The translations under genes and the position numbers were made by a program. This document shows positions 35,854 to 43,891 of a DNA stretch of 64,000 nucleotides, piece after piece. This DNA comes from CAZCCM01 sp964616165. Lineage in GTDB: Bacteria; Bacillota; Clostridia; TANB77; CAG-508. Numbering within the stretch: the first letter of the stretch is position 1; every line of letters begins with the position of its first letter. A model generated the notes under the pieces. It was not told the DNA's origin. It saw nothing but the letters and a program-made list of their open reading frames with translations, and did not search any database. The stretch is taken from the NCBI GenBank assembly GCA_964616165.1, contig CAZTTS010000004.1, positions 19,588-83,587 on the forward strand, read 5' to 3'.

Positions 35854-35903
35854 TATATTTTTGCCTGTATTATATTTTTACCTGTATGTATTTTTGCCTG
35901 TAT
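35854..35903. repeat. 17-bp tandem repeat in the leader of the acyl-CoA-synthetase-like gene
   Basis: Three copies (17, 17 and 16 bp) of TATATTTTTGCCTGTAT, starting 13 bases upstream of the ATG. On the minus strand each unit starts ATACAGGCAAAAATATA and creates AT-rich -10-like boxes. Confidence 0.8.
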
Positions 35904-35991
35904 TATATTTATATTGTATTTTAAATCATATACTATATTATATATTAATTAGTATTTTTTTCAATTAAAACATATGTTTAAAAACAAATAA

Positions 35992-36022
35992 AAAAAGAAT
36001 CTTAATTTTAAAGATTCTTTTT
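35992..36022 (-). terminator. Intrinsic terminator after tsf
   Basis: AAAAAGAATCTT paired with AAGATTCTTTTT and a T-rich tail on both strands, about 20 bases after the tsf stop. Confidence 0.8.
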
Positions 36023-36040
36023 ATTTTTTTAGTTATATTT

Positions 36041-36919
36041 TTATGCATTCATTTGTTTTGCTACTTCTTCAGCAAAGTTTTCCTCTCTTTTTTCAAGTCC
36101 TTCACCTTTTTCAAGTCTTACAAAAGTTTTTATTTCTGCATTATTTGCTTTTAAATAATCTTCTATTTTCATTGAATTATCTTTAACATAAACTTGATCT
36201 ACTAGCACAACTTCACCATAAAATAATTTATCTAATTTACTTTGTGCTATTTTTTCAGCTATATTTGCAGGTTTACCTTCATTTTTTACTTGTTCTGAAT
36301 ATATTTCTAATTCTTTTTTTACTCTATCTTCAGGAATTTCTTTTCTAAAAGTAAACTCTGGTCTCATTGCTGCTATTTGCAAACAGATGTTTTGTGCTAC
36401 TTCTTCTGTCCCTTTAGTTAATTCAACTAGCACAGCTATTCTGCCTTCACCATGAACATATGTTTTTAAAACTCCATCACTTTCTATTCTTGTAAATCTT
36501 CTAAGATTCATATTTTCACCAATCTTAGCAATCAAATCTGTTAATTTTTCTTCTACAGTTTTACCTTTTTCATATTCTAAAGCTTTTAAAGCTTCAACAT
36601 CTTTCGGATTTTTTTCTGCAACAATTTTTGCAGTTGTTTCTACATATTCTCTAAATTCAGGATTTTTAGAAACAAAATCAGTTTCTGAATTTACTTCTAT
36701 TACAACTCCTACTTTTTTATCTTCAGAAATATATGTATCAACTAAACCTTCTGCCGCTATTCTTGATGATTTTTTTGCAGCTTTTGTTATTCCTCTTTCT
36801 CTTAAAAGTTCTGCTGCTTTTTCTAAATCTCCATTAGTTTCCACTAGAACTTTTTTACAATCCATCATCCCAGCTCCAGTTAGTTCTCTTAATTCTTGTA
36901 CTTGTTTTGCTGTTATCAT
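36041..36919 (-). CDS. tsf: Elongation factor Ts
   Basis: 292 residues. N-terminal UBA-like domain ITAKQVQELRELTGAGMMDCKK, then the signature EVNSETDFVSKNPEF near 80 and the two core subdomains. EF-Ts recycles EF-Tu-GDP. AAAAGGAGGAATAG precedes the ATG, 22 bases after the rpsB stop, the usual rpsB-tsf pair. Confidence 0.97.
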   Translation of the reverse strand: MITAKQVQELRELTGAGMMDCKKVLVETNGDLEKAAELLRERGITKAAKKSSRIAAEGLVDTYISEDKKVGVVIEVNSETDFVSKNPEFREYVETTAKIVAEKNPKDVEALKALEYEKGKTVEEKLTDLIAKIGENMNLRRFTRIESDGVLKTYVHGEGRIAVLVELTKGTEEVAQNICLQIAAMRPEFTFRKEIPEDRVKKELEIYSEQVKNEGKPANIAEKIAQSKLDKLFYGEVVLVDQVYVKDNSMKIEDYLKANNAEIKTFVRLEKGEGLEKREENFAEEVAKQMNA

Positions 36920-36941
36920 CTATTCCTCCTTTTTGCAAAAA

Positions 36942-38105
36942 TTATTTTTTTGCTTCCTTAGTTGTAGTTTTATCTTCCTTCACTTCAACTTTTTCTTCTT
37001 TATCTATTTCTTTTACAGCTTTTACTGTTTTCTCAACTTTTTCTTCTTTTACTTCAGTTTTAGTTTCTTTTTTTGATTCTTCCTTATCTACTTTATCTTC
37101 TTTAACTTCAACCTTAGCTTCTTTTTTAGGTTCTTCTTTTACTTTAGCCTTCATTTCAACTTTATCTTCCTTTGGTTCTTCTTTTTCTTCAACCTTAGTT
37201 TCTGCTTTTTCTTCTTTTGGTTCTGCTTTTACCTCAGCCTTCACTTCTTCTTTTTCTTCTTTTGGTTCTTCTTTTGTTTCTATAACTTCTTCTTCAACTG
37301 CTTCTTCTTTAGTTGCTTCTTGTTTTATTTCTATTTCATCTAGCTTTACAAAAACTCTTTCTTTTTCTGGTTCTTCTTCAACCACTTCTTCAGTCTCAAA
37401 CTCTAAAATTCCTGTATCTTCTTTAGCTGCTTTTCCTTCTATTACTGCCTCTGCAATAAGGTCAGTTACTAATTTGATTGATCTTATAGCATCATCATTT
37501 CCTGGTATTGGAATATCAATTGGTGTTGGATCACAATTTGTGTCAATTAAAGCTATTACTGGAATATGTAATTTATTAGCTTCTTTTACTGCTGTATGAT
37601 CTTCACCCGGATCTACCAAAAATACTACATCTGGTACCTTCCACATTTCTTTAATTCCACCCAAGTTCTTTTCAAGCTTATTTCTTTCTTTTTCTAATTG
37701 AAGAACTTCTTTTTTAGGTAATAATTCGTAAACTCCGTCTTCTTCCATTGATTGAAGTTTATTCAATCTAGCAACAGATTTTCTAATTGTTTTAAAATTT
37801 GTTAACATTCCACCAAGCCATCTATTAGTAACATAATACATTTCTGTTTTTTCTGCTGCTTCTTTTATTACTTCTTGTGCTTGTTTTTTAGTTCCAACAA
37901 ATAGTACTTTACCATCATTTTCAACTATTTCACGAATTAAATCCATTGCCTTTTCTAATTGTTTAATTGTCTTTTGTAAGTCAATTATATGGATCCCATT
38001 TCTGGCTTGAAAAATATATTCTGCCATTTTAGGATTCCATCTTTTTGTCTGATGTCCAAAATGCACACCAGCTTCAAGTAATTGTTTTCTATCAACTACT
38101 GCCAT
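36942..38105 (-). CDS. rpsB: 30S ribosomal protein S2 with long charged C-terminal tail
   Basis: 387 residues from the ATG at 38105, which has AAGGAGG upstream; an in-frame TTG six codons earlier overlaps that site. Residues 1-235 are standard S2: LLEAGVHFGHQTKRWNPKM, GIHIIDLQKT, RWLGGMLTNF, PDVVFLVDPGEDHTAVKEA, DTNCDP. About 150 further residues are nearly only Lys, Glu, Val, Ala and Thr in irregular repeats such as KEEPKEEK and VKEDKV. Bacterial S2 normally ends near 240-260. The tail is in frame with no sign of error. It would project from the small subunit near the mRNA exit region. Confidence 0.95.
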   Translation of the reverse strand: MAVVDRKQLLEAGVHFGHQTKRWNPKMAEYIFQARNGIHIIDLQKTIKQLEKAMDLIREIVENDGKVLFVGTKKQAQEVIKEAAEKTEMYYVTNRWLGGMLTNFKTIRKSVARLNKLQSMEEDGVYELLPKKEVLQLEKERNKLEKNLGGIKEMWKVPDVVFLVDPGEDHTAVKEANKLHIPVIALIDTNCDPTPIDIPIPGNDDAIRSIKLVTDLIAEAVIEGKAAKEDTGILEFETEEVVEEEPEKERVFVKLDEIEIKQEATKEEAVEEEVIETKEEPKEEKEEVKAEVKAEPKEEKAETKVEEKEEPKEDKVEMKAKVKEEPKKEAKVEVKEDKVDKEESKKETKTEVKEEKVEKTVKAVKEIDKEEKVEVKEDKTTTKEAKK

Positions 38106-38220
38106 GTTTCCTCCTTCTTGCAAGATAACTTGCCTGTTATATCTTCCAATTAATTTAACTTTGGCTTAATTCATTTGGCAAATGAACACAGTACCAAAAA
38201 ATTAATTGTGTTTGTATAAA

Positions 38221-38250
38221 AAAATCATTATATATGCATATAATGATTTT
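38221..38250 (-). terminator. Strong intrinsic terminator of the tRNA cluster
   Basis: A 13-bp perfect stem AAAATCATTATAT with ATATAATGATTTT and a four-base loop, followed by TTTATAC on the minus strand. It starts directly behind the CCA of tRNA-Gly. Confidence 0.85.
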
Positions 38251-38323
38251 GGAGCAGGTGGGGGGAATCGAACCCCCACAGCCAGCTTGGAAGGCTGGGA
38301 TTCTACCGTTAAACTACACCTGC
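38250..38323 (-). tRNA. tRNA-Gly (anticodon TCC)
   Basis: Cloverleaf on the minus strand: acceptor GCAGGTG with CACCTGC, anticodon loop CTTCCAA between CCAGC and GCTGG, T arm GGGGGTTCGATTCCCCC, and an encoded CCA (38250-38252). Confidence 0.95.
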
Positions 38324-38357
38324 ATAGATATTGGAATATACTTCCATAATCATTTAG

Positions 38358-38443
<86 letters not shown>

Positions 38444-38446
38444 ATT

Positions 38447-38523
38447 TGGTGCGCCTTCAAGGACTCGAACCTTGGACCTGCCGGTTATGAGCCGGATGCT
38501 CTGACCAACTGAGCTAAAGGCGC
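38447..38523 (-). tRNA. tRNA with anticodon CAT (elongator Met or Ile2)
   Basis: Acceptor GCGCCTT with AAGGCGC, D arm GCTCAGTTGGTCAGAGC, anticodon loop CTCATAA, T arm CAAGGTTCGAGTCCTTG, CCA encoded. It lacks the three G-C pairs of an initiator anticodon stem. The D arm and loop resemble tRNA-Ile2, whose C34 is changed to lysidine by TilS, but an elongator Met cannot be excluded from this alone. Confidence 0.9.
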
Positions 38524-38547
38524 AAATATACTTGCTTTACATAAGCA

Positions 38548-38576
38548 ATTATATTTTATATTTATCTGCATGTCAA
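38548..38576 (-). promoter_or_regulatory. Perfect consensus sigma-A promoter of the tRNA cluster
   Basis: On the minus strand TTGACA (38571-38576), 17-bp spacer and TATAAT (38548-38553), about 25 bases ahead of the tRNA(CAT) 5' end. Confidence 0.9.
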
Positions 38577-38604
38577 TGTTATATGTTAATTTCTAAATTA
38601 ACAC

Positions 38605-38958
38605 TTATTTGCTTTTTTTAGATATTTCTACTAATTTAGTAAAACCTTCTTTGTCATTTACTGCCATATCTGCAAGCATTTTTCTGTTTATTACTACATC
38701 TGCTTGTTTTAGCCCTGCTATCATTTTACTATATGTTGTACCATTCATCCTTGCTCCGGCATTTATTCTAGCAATCCATAATTTTCTAAAATCTCTTTTC
38801 TTATGTTTTCTTCCAACATAAGAATAAGCCTGAGATTTCATTACTGCTTGTTTTGCTGTTCTGAAGTTAGTACTTTTTCTACCATAATATCCTTTAGCTT
38901 GTTTAATTACTTTTTTATGTCTTTGTCTCCTAGTTTTTCCTGTTTTTACTCTTGCCAT
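38605..38958 (-). CDS. rplT: 50S ribosomal protein L20
   Basis: 117 residues, normal length: MARVKTGKTRRQRHKKVIKQ, GYYGRKSTNFRTAKQAVMKS, RDFRKLWIARINAGAR. It binds 23S rRNA early in 50S assembly and in Firmicutes represses its own operon by binding the infC leader. It is the last gene of infC-rpmI-rplT. Confidence 0.98.
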   Translation of the reverse strand: MARVKTGKTRRQRHKKVIKQAKGYYGRKSTNFRTAKQAVMKSQAYSYVGRKHKKRDFRKLWIARINAGARMNGTTYSKMIAGLKQADVVINRKMLADMAVNDKEGFTKLVEISKKSK

Positions 38959-38973
38959 TGTTATACTCCCTTC

Positions 38974-39183
38974 TTATTTCTGTCTACCATAAGGCAGCAT
39001 TTTTTTCACAGTATCTACCATGCTTTCGTCTACATATGCGTCTTGTACTTTAGCATTTTTCTTTTGTCTTTTACTTTTATTTGCTAATAAATGTCTGCTA
39101 TTAGCTTTTGTTCTTTTAATTTTTCCCGTACCAGTAAAACTATATCTTTTACTTGCGGCTTTATTTGTTTTGATTTTTGGCAT
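38974..39183 (-). CDS. rpmI: 50S ribosomal protein L35
   Basis: 69 residues, basic: MPKIKTNKAASKRYSFTGTG, RHLLANKSKRQKKN, VKKMLPYGRQ. Standard L35, 15 bases before rplT and 18 after infC. Confidence 0.97.
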   Translation of the reverse strand: MPKIKTNKAASKRYSFTGTGKIKRTKANSRHLLANKSKRQKKNAKVQDAYVDESMVDTVKKMLPYGRQK

Positions 39184-39201
39184 TTTCTCCTCCTACAAGT
39201 T

Positions 39202-39711
39202 TTATTTCTTTTTAGCTAAAATAAGAAACATACTTCTACCTTCCATTGAAGGTGCTTTCTCTACATCTGCAATATCTGACAATTCTTCAGCAAATTTATC
39301 TAAAACTTCTTTTCCTAATTCACTTTTAACAATTTCTCTACCTCTGAATCTTAATGATACTTTAACTTTATTGTCATTTAGAATGAAATTTCTTGCATTT
39401 TTAAGTCTATATGATAAGTCATGATCTCCTATTGTTGTTGAAACTCTAATTTCTTTCATTTCAGTTTGTCTAGTTTTCTTTTTTGCTTCTTTTTCTCTTT
39501 TTTGTTGTTCAAACTTATACTTACCATAATCCATTAATTTACATACAACTGGATCTGTAGTTTCAGAAACACATACTACATCTAAACCTTGTCCCTCTCC
39601 AATTTCAATCGCTTCTTCTAAGGCTGTTACTCCTAACTTTTCGCCTTTTGCTCCAATAAGTTGCACCTTGTCAGCTTTAATATTTTCATTTATTAATTGT
39701 TTCTTTCTTAT
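39202..39711 (-). CDS. infC: Translation initiation factor IF-3, AUA start
   Basis: 169 residues when started at the ATA codon at 39711, six bases after GGAGG. It then reads (M)RKKQLINENIKADKVQLIG, as family members do. The first ATG-like start in the frame (GTG at 39666) would remove the conserved LINENI segment and has no ribosome site. The rest is standard: MDYGKYKFEQQKREKEAKKK linker, then the C-terminal domain with RFRGREIV and MEGRSMFLIL. IF-3 rejects non-AUG starts, so a rare start codon lets it limit its own synthesis; AUU, AUA and AUC starts are known for infC. Confidence 0.95.
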   Translation of the reverse strand: MRKKQLINENIKADKVQLIGAKGEKLGVTALEEAIEIGEGQGLDVVCVSETTDPVVCKLMDYGKYKFEQQKREKEAKKKTRQTEMKEIRVSTTIGDHDLSYRLKNARNFILNDNKVKVSLRFRGREIVKSELGKEVLDKFAEELSDIADVEKAPSMEGRSMFLILAKKK

Positions 39712-39830
39712 TTTATACCTCCAATAAAAAATGACTTGCCCAAAGGTAAGTCAATCTACATTACATAATTTTATGTTTTAACCTTATAAGCGTTAGCCAT
39801 AAGGTGAGAATTGCTTTTCTTCTTTAGACA
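39712..39830 (-). promoter_or_regulatory. L20-type autoregulatory leader of infC-rpmI-rplT
   Basis: The ~120-base leader contains a stem ACCTTAT/ATAAGGT (39781-39806) and then an attenuator hairpin directly ahead of the infC ribosome site. The layout fits the Firmicutes ribosomal L20 leader, in which L20 promotes termination. The call rests on position, operon and structure, not on a profile search. Confidence 0.7.
39733..39752 (-). terminator. Attenuator hairpin in the infC leader
   Basis: GACTTACC and GGCAAGTC around a four-base loop (one mismatch), followed by ATTTTTTATT on the minus strand and then the GGAGG of infC. Confidence 0.75.
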
Positions 39831-39836
39831 TATATA

Positions 39837-39865
39837 AGTATACAGGCTTTTAATATTTTTGTCAA
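39837..39865 (-). promoter_or_regulatory. Sigma-A promoter of infC-rpmI-rplT
   Basis: TTGACA (39860-39865), 17-bp spacer, TATACT (39837-39842) on the minus strand. Confidence 0.8.
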
Positions 39866-39888
39866 ATAAAATTAACAAAAAATATAAT

Positions 39889-40497
39889 TTAAATAGAAAT
39901 ATATTCTAGCATTGATTCAAATTTAGATTCACCTATACCTGATACATTTTTTATATCTTCTATTTTCTTGAATTTCCCATTCTTTGTCCTATAATTTACA
40001 ATATTATTAGCAGTACTTGGTCCTACTCCAGGAATGTTTTGCAACTCTTCTAAACTGGCAGTATTAATATTTATCTTTCTTTGTACTTGTAGTTCTGGAA
40101 TATATGAAACTCCAGAATTATAGTCAACCAATTCTTCTGTTGTTGGAATATATATTTTTTCACCATCTGATAATATCATTGCCAAATTTACATATCTTAA
40201 ATCTGCATTTTCTAAAAGTCCATCTGCTTTTGTTATTGCTGTTTCTAATCTATCCCCTTCTTTTAATTCTATTAAGCCTCTCTTTTTAACAGCTCCATCT
40301 AAGTGAATATATATATTTGTTTTTAAATTTAATTCTTCTTCATAAGCTTGGTATTCTTCTTCAAAAATCATATCCTGCTCATCTCTTTCTTTGGTAAATG
40401 ATCTAGAGTTAGATATTAAGGAAAATATTATAATTCCTATAATAGCTACTCCTATAAGTATTTCTTTTTTCTTTTCTTTTAAAAATTCTAGTTTCAT
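39889..40497 (-). CDS. comEA: ComEA-family DNA-binding competence protein
   Basis: 202 residues. One N-terminal membrane helix (about 12-30), an SLBB-type domain (IYIHLDGAVKKRGLIELKEG, IYIPTTEEL) and a C-terminal pair of helix-hairpin-helix motifs: INTASLEELQNIPGVGPSTA and IEDIKNVSGIGESKFESML. ComEA sits on the outer membrane face and binds incoming DNA during transformation. The ComEC channel is not in the window. The type IV pilus operon 6 kb away is its likely partner. AAAGGAGAACA precedes the ATG. Confidence 0.92.
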   Translation of the reverse strand: MKLEFLKEKKKEILIGVAIIGIIIFSLISNSRSFTKERDEQDMIFEEEYQAYEEELNLKTNIYIHLDGAVKKRGLIELKEGDRLETAITKADGLLENADLRYVNLAMILSDGEKIYIPTTEELVDYNSGVSYIPELQVQRKININTASLEELQNIPGVGPSTANNIVNYRTKNGKFKKIEDIKNVSGIGESKFESMLEYISI

Positions 40498-40579
40498 TGT
40501 TCTCCTTTCATATGTTTAAATTTCTAGACTATTCCTAATTTATCTTTTGTTATTGCTTTATATATGCTATATTAAAATT

Positions 40580-41677
40580 ATGAAAAATAATTTTAATAGA
40601 TTTACTAAATTAAAAAAATCATATTTAAATAGGCAACTTTTTCAAAAACTATTCCTATTAGTTCTTGTATTTATTTTTTGTTTTAATATCTTTTATCCAC
40701 TATCAGTACAAGCTGCTGAAACTTTTGTAAAAAACAATCATTCTCGTGCTTCAATGGATGAAGAAGGCAATATATATATGAGAGAAAACTTGCATAGCAG
40801 AATACATCCTGCAAGTCTTACTAAAATTGCTATATCAATTCTAGCAATTGAGAAGTTAAAACTAAAAGACAAAGTTCTTATTGAAAAAATAGATTATGTT
40901 CTTCCTTTTGATTATGTTGTAACTCCAGTATATATTGGCGAAACTTTAACAGTAGAAGATTTACTTCATGCAGCTATGTTAAAATCAGGTAATGATGCTA
41001 CTATTTACCTTGCAAAACACGTTTTTAAGAGCAAAGAAGCTTTTGTTCAAGGTATAAATGAATATTTAAAAGATTTAGGTTTATTAAATACAAACTTTAC
41101 TAATTCATTTGGTTTAGAAGATCCCGAACACTACACTACTCCATATGATTTATTGCTTTTAGTTAAGCATGCTATGAAAAACAAGACATTTAAAGATATA
41201 GTAAGTAAAGAAAAATATGTAATACCAGAAAACGAGTTTTCTAATGCTAGAACCCTATACACAACCTCTATGTTTGCAGATGAGGGCAGTTCTGTTTTTA
41301 ATAAGAATTTTTATGGTATTAAATCTGGCTATACAGAAAAAGCAGGTGATTGTTTTATTGCTGCAAGTAAAATATCTAACAAGGAGTTCTATTTTATATA
41401 CACAGGTGCAAACTCTAGAATATCTAAATTTATTAAAATACAAGAAATGCTTAATCAAACTAAATATATTTTAGAAGAAAAATCAAAAATAGATCAATAT
41501 GCTAAAACAAGCTCAGAAGCAGTTAATAACCAAAAACTTAATATAAATTACCTTCATTCAAAATATTTGTTTTCAACTTTTGATAAAATCTTATTTCTAG
41601 TTTTTGTTTTAATCATTATCTTAATACTATTTAAAATAAACTTTAGAAAAAAGAGAAAAAGAAAGAGAAGAAAATAA
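40580..41677 (+). CDS. D-alanyl-D-alanine carboxypeptidase (DacF/PBP5-like)
   Basis: 365 residues from the ATG at 40580. Signal peptide with LFLLVLVFIFCFNIFYPL and a likely cut after VQA. Penicillin-binding motifs in order: SxxK in PASLTKIA, SxN in LKSGNDA, and KSG (for KTG) in GIKSGYTEKAGD. The C terminus has a membrane helix and a poly-basic end (KKRKRKRRK) rather than the usual amphipathic anchor. It trims the terminal D-Ala of peptidoglycan stems. There is no clear ribosome site; the start is chosen from the signal peptide. It is divergent from comEA. Confidence 0.9.
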   Translation: MKNNFNRFTKLKKSYLNRQLFQKLFLLVLVFIFCFNIFYPLSVQAAETFVKNNHSRASMDEEGNIYMRENLHSRIHPASLTKIAISILAIEKLKLKDKVLIEKIDYVLPFDYVVTPVYIGETLTVEDLLHAAMLKSGNDATIYLAKHVFKSKEAFVQGINEYLKDLGLLNTNFTNSFGLEDPEHYTTPYDLLLLVKHAMKNKTFKDIVSKEKYVIPENEFSNARTLYTTSMFADEGSSVFNKNFYGIKSGYTEKAGDCFIAASKISNKEFYFIYTGANSRISKFIKIQEMLNQTKYILEEKSKIDQYAKTSSEAVNNQKLNINYLHSKYLFSTFDKILFLVFVLIIILILFKINFRKKRKRKRRK

Positions 41678-41692
41678 TTAAGAGATATAAAT

Positions 41693-41717
41693 AAAAGGGG
41701 GGATTATCCCCTCTTTT
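41693..41717. terminator. Bidirectional intrinsic terminator
   Basis: A GGGG/CCCC-core hairpin with A-rich and T-rich flanks between the convergent carboxypeptidase (+) and cvpA-like (-) genes. Confidence 0.8.
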
Positions 41718-41776
41718 TATTTTCACTGTCAATATAACATAAAAATTATATTTTGCAATAGTATTCCTAAATTATT

Positions 41777-42445
41777 TTATTTTATAAATTTATTAATAAT
41801 ATTATTATGATACATATATTTAACCATATTTGTTTTTTCAATATTGTCTTGTATAAATGTTGACTTTATAACTGGCAAAACAAACTGTAACAAGTATAAT
41901 ACTACAAATACTATAATTATAGTCTTAATTACCTGTAAAACAGATCCTAGAGTATAATTAAGCACATTTATAATAGGTATCGCATCTGCAATTTTAACTA
42001 GTATTATCTTAATTATTGTTAATACAATATATAATATTATTGACCACACTATTATAACAATTGTTTGTACTGCAAATGTTGCTACTTCTTCTGAAACCTT
42101 CTCTGCTAAGTTATTATAATGTTCATCTTTAGCTTTATTAATAAAATCATTAATTTTGTTGGTTAAAACTGGTAAAAATTCACCATCTTCTTCTAATTTT
42201 CCTGATTCATTAATGTTTTTTGCTTCTAAAGTGTCATACATCGTTGTTTTGATATTTTCATGAATTGAAGTATTTTTTATTACAAAACTAGTTACAGGTT
42301 TATATGTAAAATATACTATTGGTATAATAAGTATAATAATAAGAAAACCTAAAACAACTTTTGCTGCACCACTTTTATAACCATAATATGCCGCTATTCC
42401 TAATATAATTACAAAAATTATATCAATTATAACTCCTACCCACAT
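41777..42445 (-). CDS. CvpA-family membrane protein
   Basis: 222 residues with about four membrane helices: two near the N terminus (about 5-50), then a polar loop of ~70 residues and two more (about 125-150 and 170-195). The segment ADAIPIINVLNYTLGSVLQV matches the CvpA family signature. CvpA proteins are linked to colicin V export and envelope stress; the biochemical role is unclear. GGAGG precedes the ATG. It follows the DUF5711-like gene, a common neighbour in Clostridia. Confidence 0.75.
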   Translation of the reverse strand: MWVGVIIDIIFVIILGIAAYYGYKSGAAKVVLGFLIIILIIPIVYFTYKPVTSFVIKNTSIHENIKTTMYDTLEAKNINESGKLEEDGEFLPVLTNKINDFINKAKDEHYNNLAEKVSEEVATFAVQTIVIIVWSIILYIVLTIIKIILVKIADAIPIINVLNYTLGSVLQVIKTIIIVFVVLYLLQFVLPVIKSTFIQDNIEKTNMVKYMYHNNIINKFIK

Positions 42446-42570
42446 ATTTCCTCCATTTATTCTTTTCTTTTTTTATTTTCATTAAATTTTATTCTTTTGT
42501 TTTTATGTTCTTTTTATCTTTCTTTTTCTTTCTTTTATAGTCTAATTTAATTTCTTAATTTTTTAACTTA

Positions 42571-43752
42571 TTAAATATCAATTATATGAAAACTATTTTT
42601 ATATAAAATAACTCCTACTTTATCAGACAAAATAATTTCTCTAATTTCTTTATTTGAATCATATTTTTTCTTTTCCCAACCATCAATTGTTAAAATTACC
42701 GCTTCTTGCCCTAAATTAATTGCAATATAGCTTTTAGATAATTTTAATTCTTTTGGAACAAATTTTCCTGTTTTATACATAGCTTTTACTCTACCGCTAT
42801 CGTTTACAATTGTAAGTTGATACTCTCCACTAAATACACCATCTTTAACTTGTTCTAAAACAACAATATTTTTCCCAGAGTTTATGTCAATATATTGTGT
42901 GTTTTCAGATACATCATAAATTTTTTCTTCTTTATCTTTGGTATATTTATAAATTTCTCTTGAATAATGAGCCAATAATATATCCTTTGACTTAAATGCA
43001 ATATTTATTATTAATTTGTTTTGTTTATATACTTGAATAGTTGATTGATTAGGATCACTTATAGCTTTTTCAATAGAAATATACTTTATTATTGATTCAA
43101 CTATAGGTTTAGAGTAATTGACTTCTGCAATTGCTAATATTTTATTATCATTAGATATTTCTGCATCTACAACGACATTTGAAGATATATATGTTATAAA
43201 TAACTCTTCACCTTCATTACTTATAACAGCAACAATAGATTTATATATATTGTTACTACCAGTAACTACAACAAATCCATTTTGATTAACATTTACATTA
43301 TTAATATTAAAATCTAATTCTCTACTCCAAATAGTTTTATTATCATTTATTAAAAATACTTTTTTACCCTTTTTCTCTACTAATACTAAATGTTTGCCAT
43401 TTGTCTTTATAATAGGAGTAGCCATTGGGATATTAAGCTTCTCACTTACATTAGTTAATTGCCCAGACTTATTATATATTGAAAGCTCTCCTCTTTCTAA
43501 AACACCAATATTGTTATCATATGTAATAATTTTAGGGCTATTTTGTGCGTTTATAAATACTTCTGTAGCATTTTCATCACTTAGGTATTTCCCTAAAACT
43601 TTTTCATCAATAAAATGTCTTACATTAGGATTTAAAATATATACTAATATCATTATAGTTATAAGAAGCAAAACTAAAAGGAAAATATTTCTATTTTTAG
43701 TTGCTTTTCTTTTTATATTTTTATTAGATTTTTTTCTTTTTTTCTTTCCCAC
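42571..43752 (-). CDS. DUF5711-like membrane-anchored beta-propeller protein
   Basis: 393 residues starting at a GTG (43752). A very basic N terminus (KKKRKKSNKNIKRK), one membrane helix (about 25-42), then an all-beta outer part with repeated strands such as GKHLVLVEKKGKKVFLI and DNKILAIAEVNY, likely a propeller. This matches the layout of DUF5711 proteins, which have no assigned function. It is next to cvpA and divergent from carD. Confidence 0.7.
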   Translation of the reverse strand: MGKKKRKKSNKNIKRKATKNRNIFLLVLLLITIMILVYILNPNVRHFIDEKVLGKYLSDENATEVFINAQNSPKIITYDNNIGVLERGELSIYNKSGQLTNVSEKLNIPMATPIIKTNGKHLVLVEKKGKKVFLINDNKTIWSRELDFNINNVNVNQNGFVVVTGSNNIYKSIVAVISNEGEELFITYISSNVVVDAEISNDNKILAIAEVNYSKPIVESIIKYISIEKAISDPNQSTIQVYKQNKLIINIAFKSKDILLAHYSREIYKYTKDKEEKIYDVSENTQYIDINSGKNIVVLEQVKDGVFSGEYQLTIVNDSGRVKAMYKTGKFVPKELKLSKSYIAINLGQEAVILTIDGWEKKKYDSNKEIREIILSDKVGVILYKNSFHIIDI

Positions 43753-43822
43753 TAATTCTTTTTCCTTACAAAGAGTATATCAAACTTGACCCAAAAATAA
43801 AAGAGAAAATAAATTTAATTTA

Positions 43823-43851
43823 TTGAATTAATAGGTTTTTTATGCTATAAT
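43823..43851 (+). promoter_or_regulatory. Sigma-A promoter of carD-rubredoxin
   Basis: TTGAAT (43823-43828), 17-bp spacer and TATAAT (43846-43851) with TG one base upstream (TGCTATAAT). Confidence 0.8.
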
Positions 43852-43891
43852 AAAAACATATCGGAAGGAAACAACAAGAAAGGAGCACTAG

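Noticed and set aside
36907..37599. Long plus-strand open frame rich in Ser opposite rpsB
   Set aside because: It is the antisense of the Lys/Glu tail (TTC/TTT codons read as Ser/Phe) and has no ribosome site.
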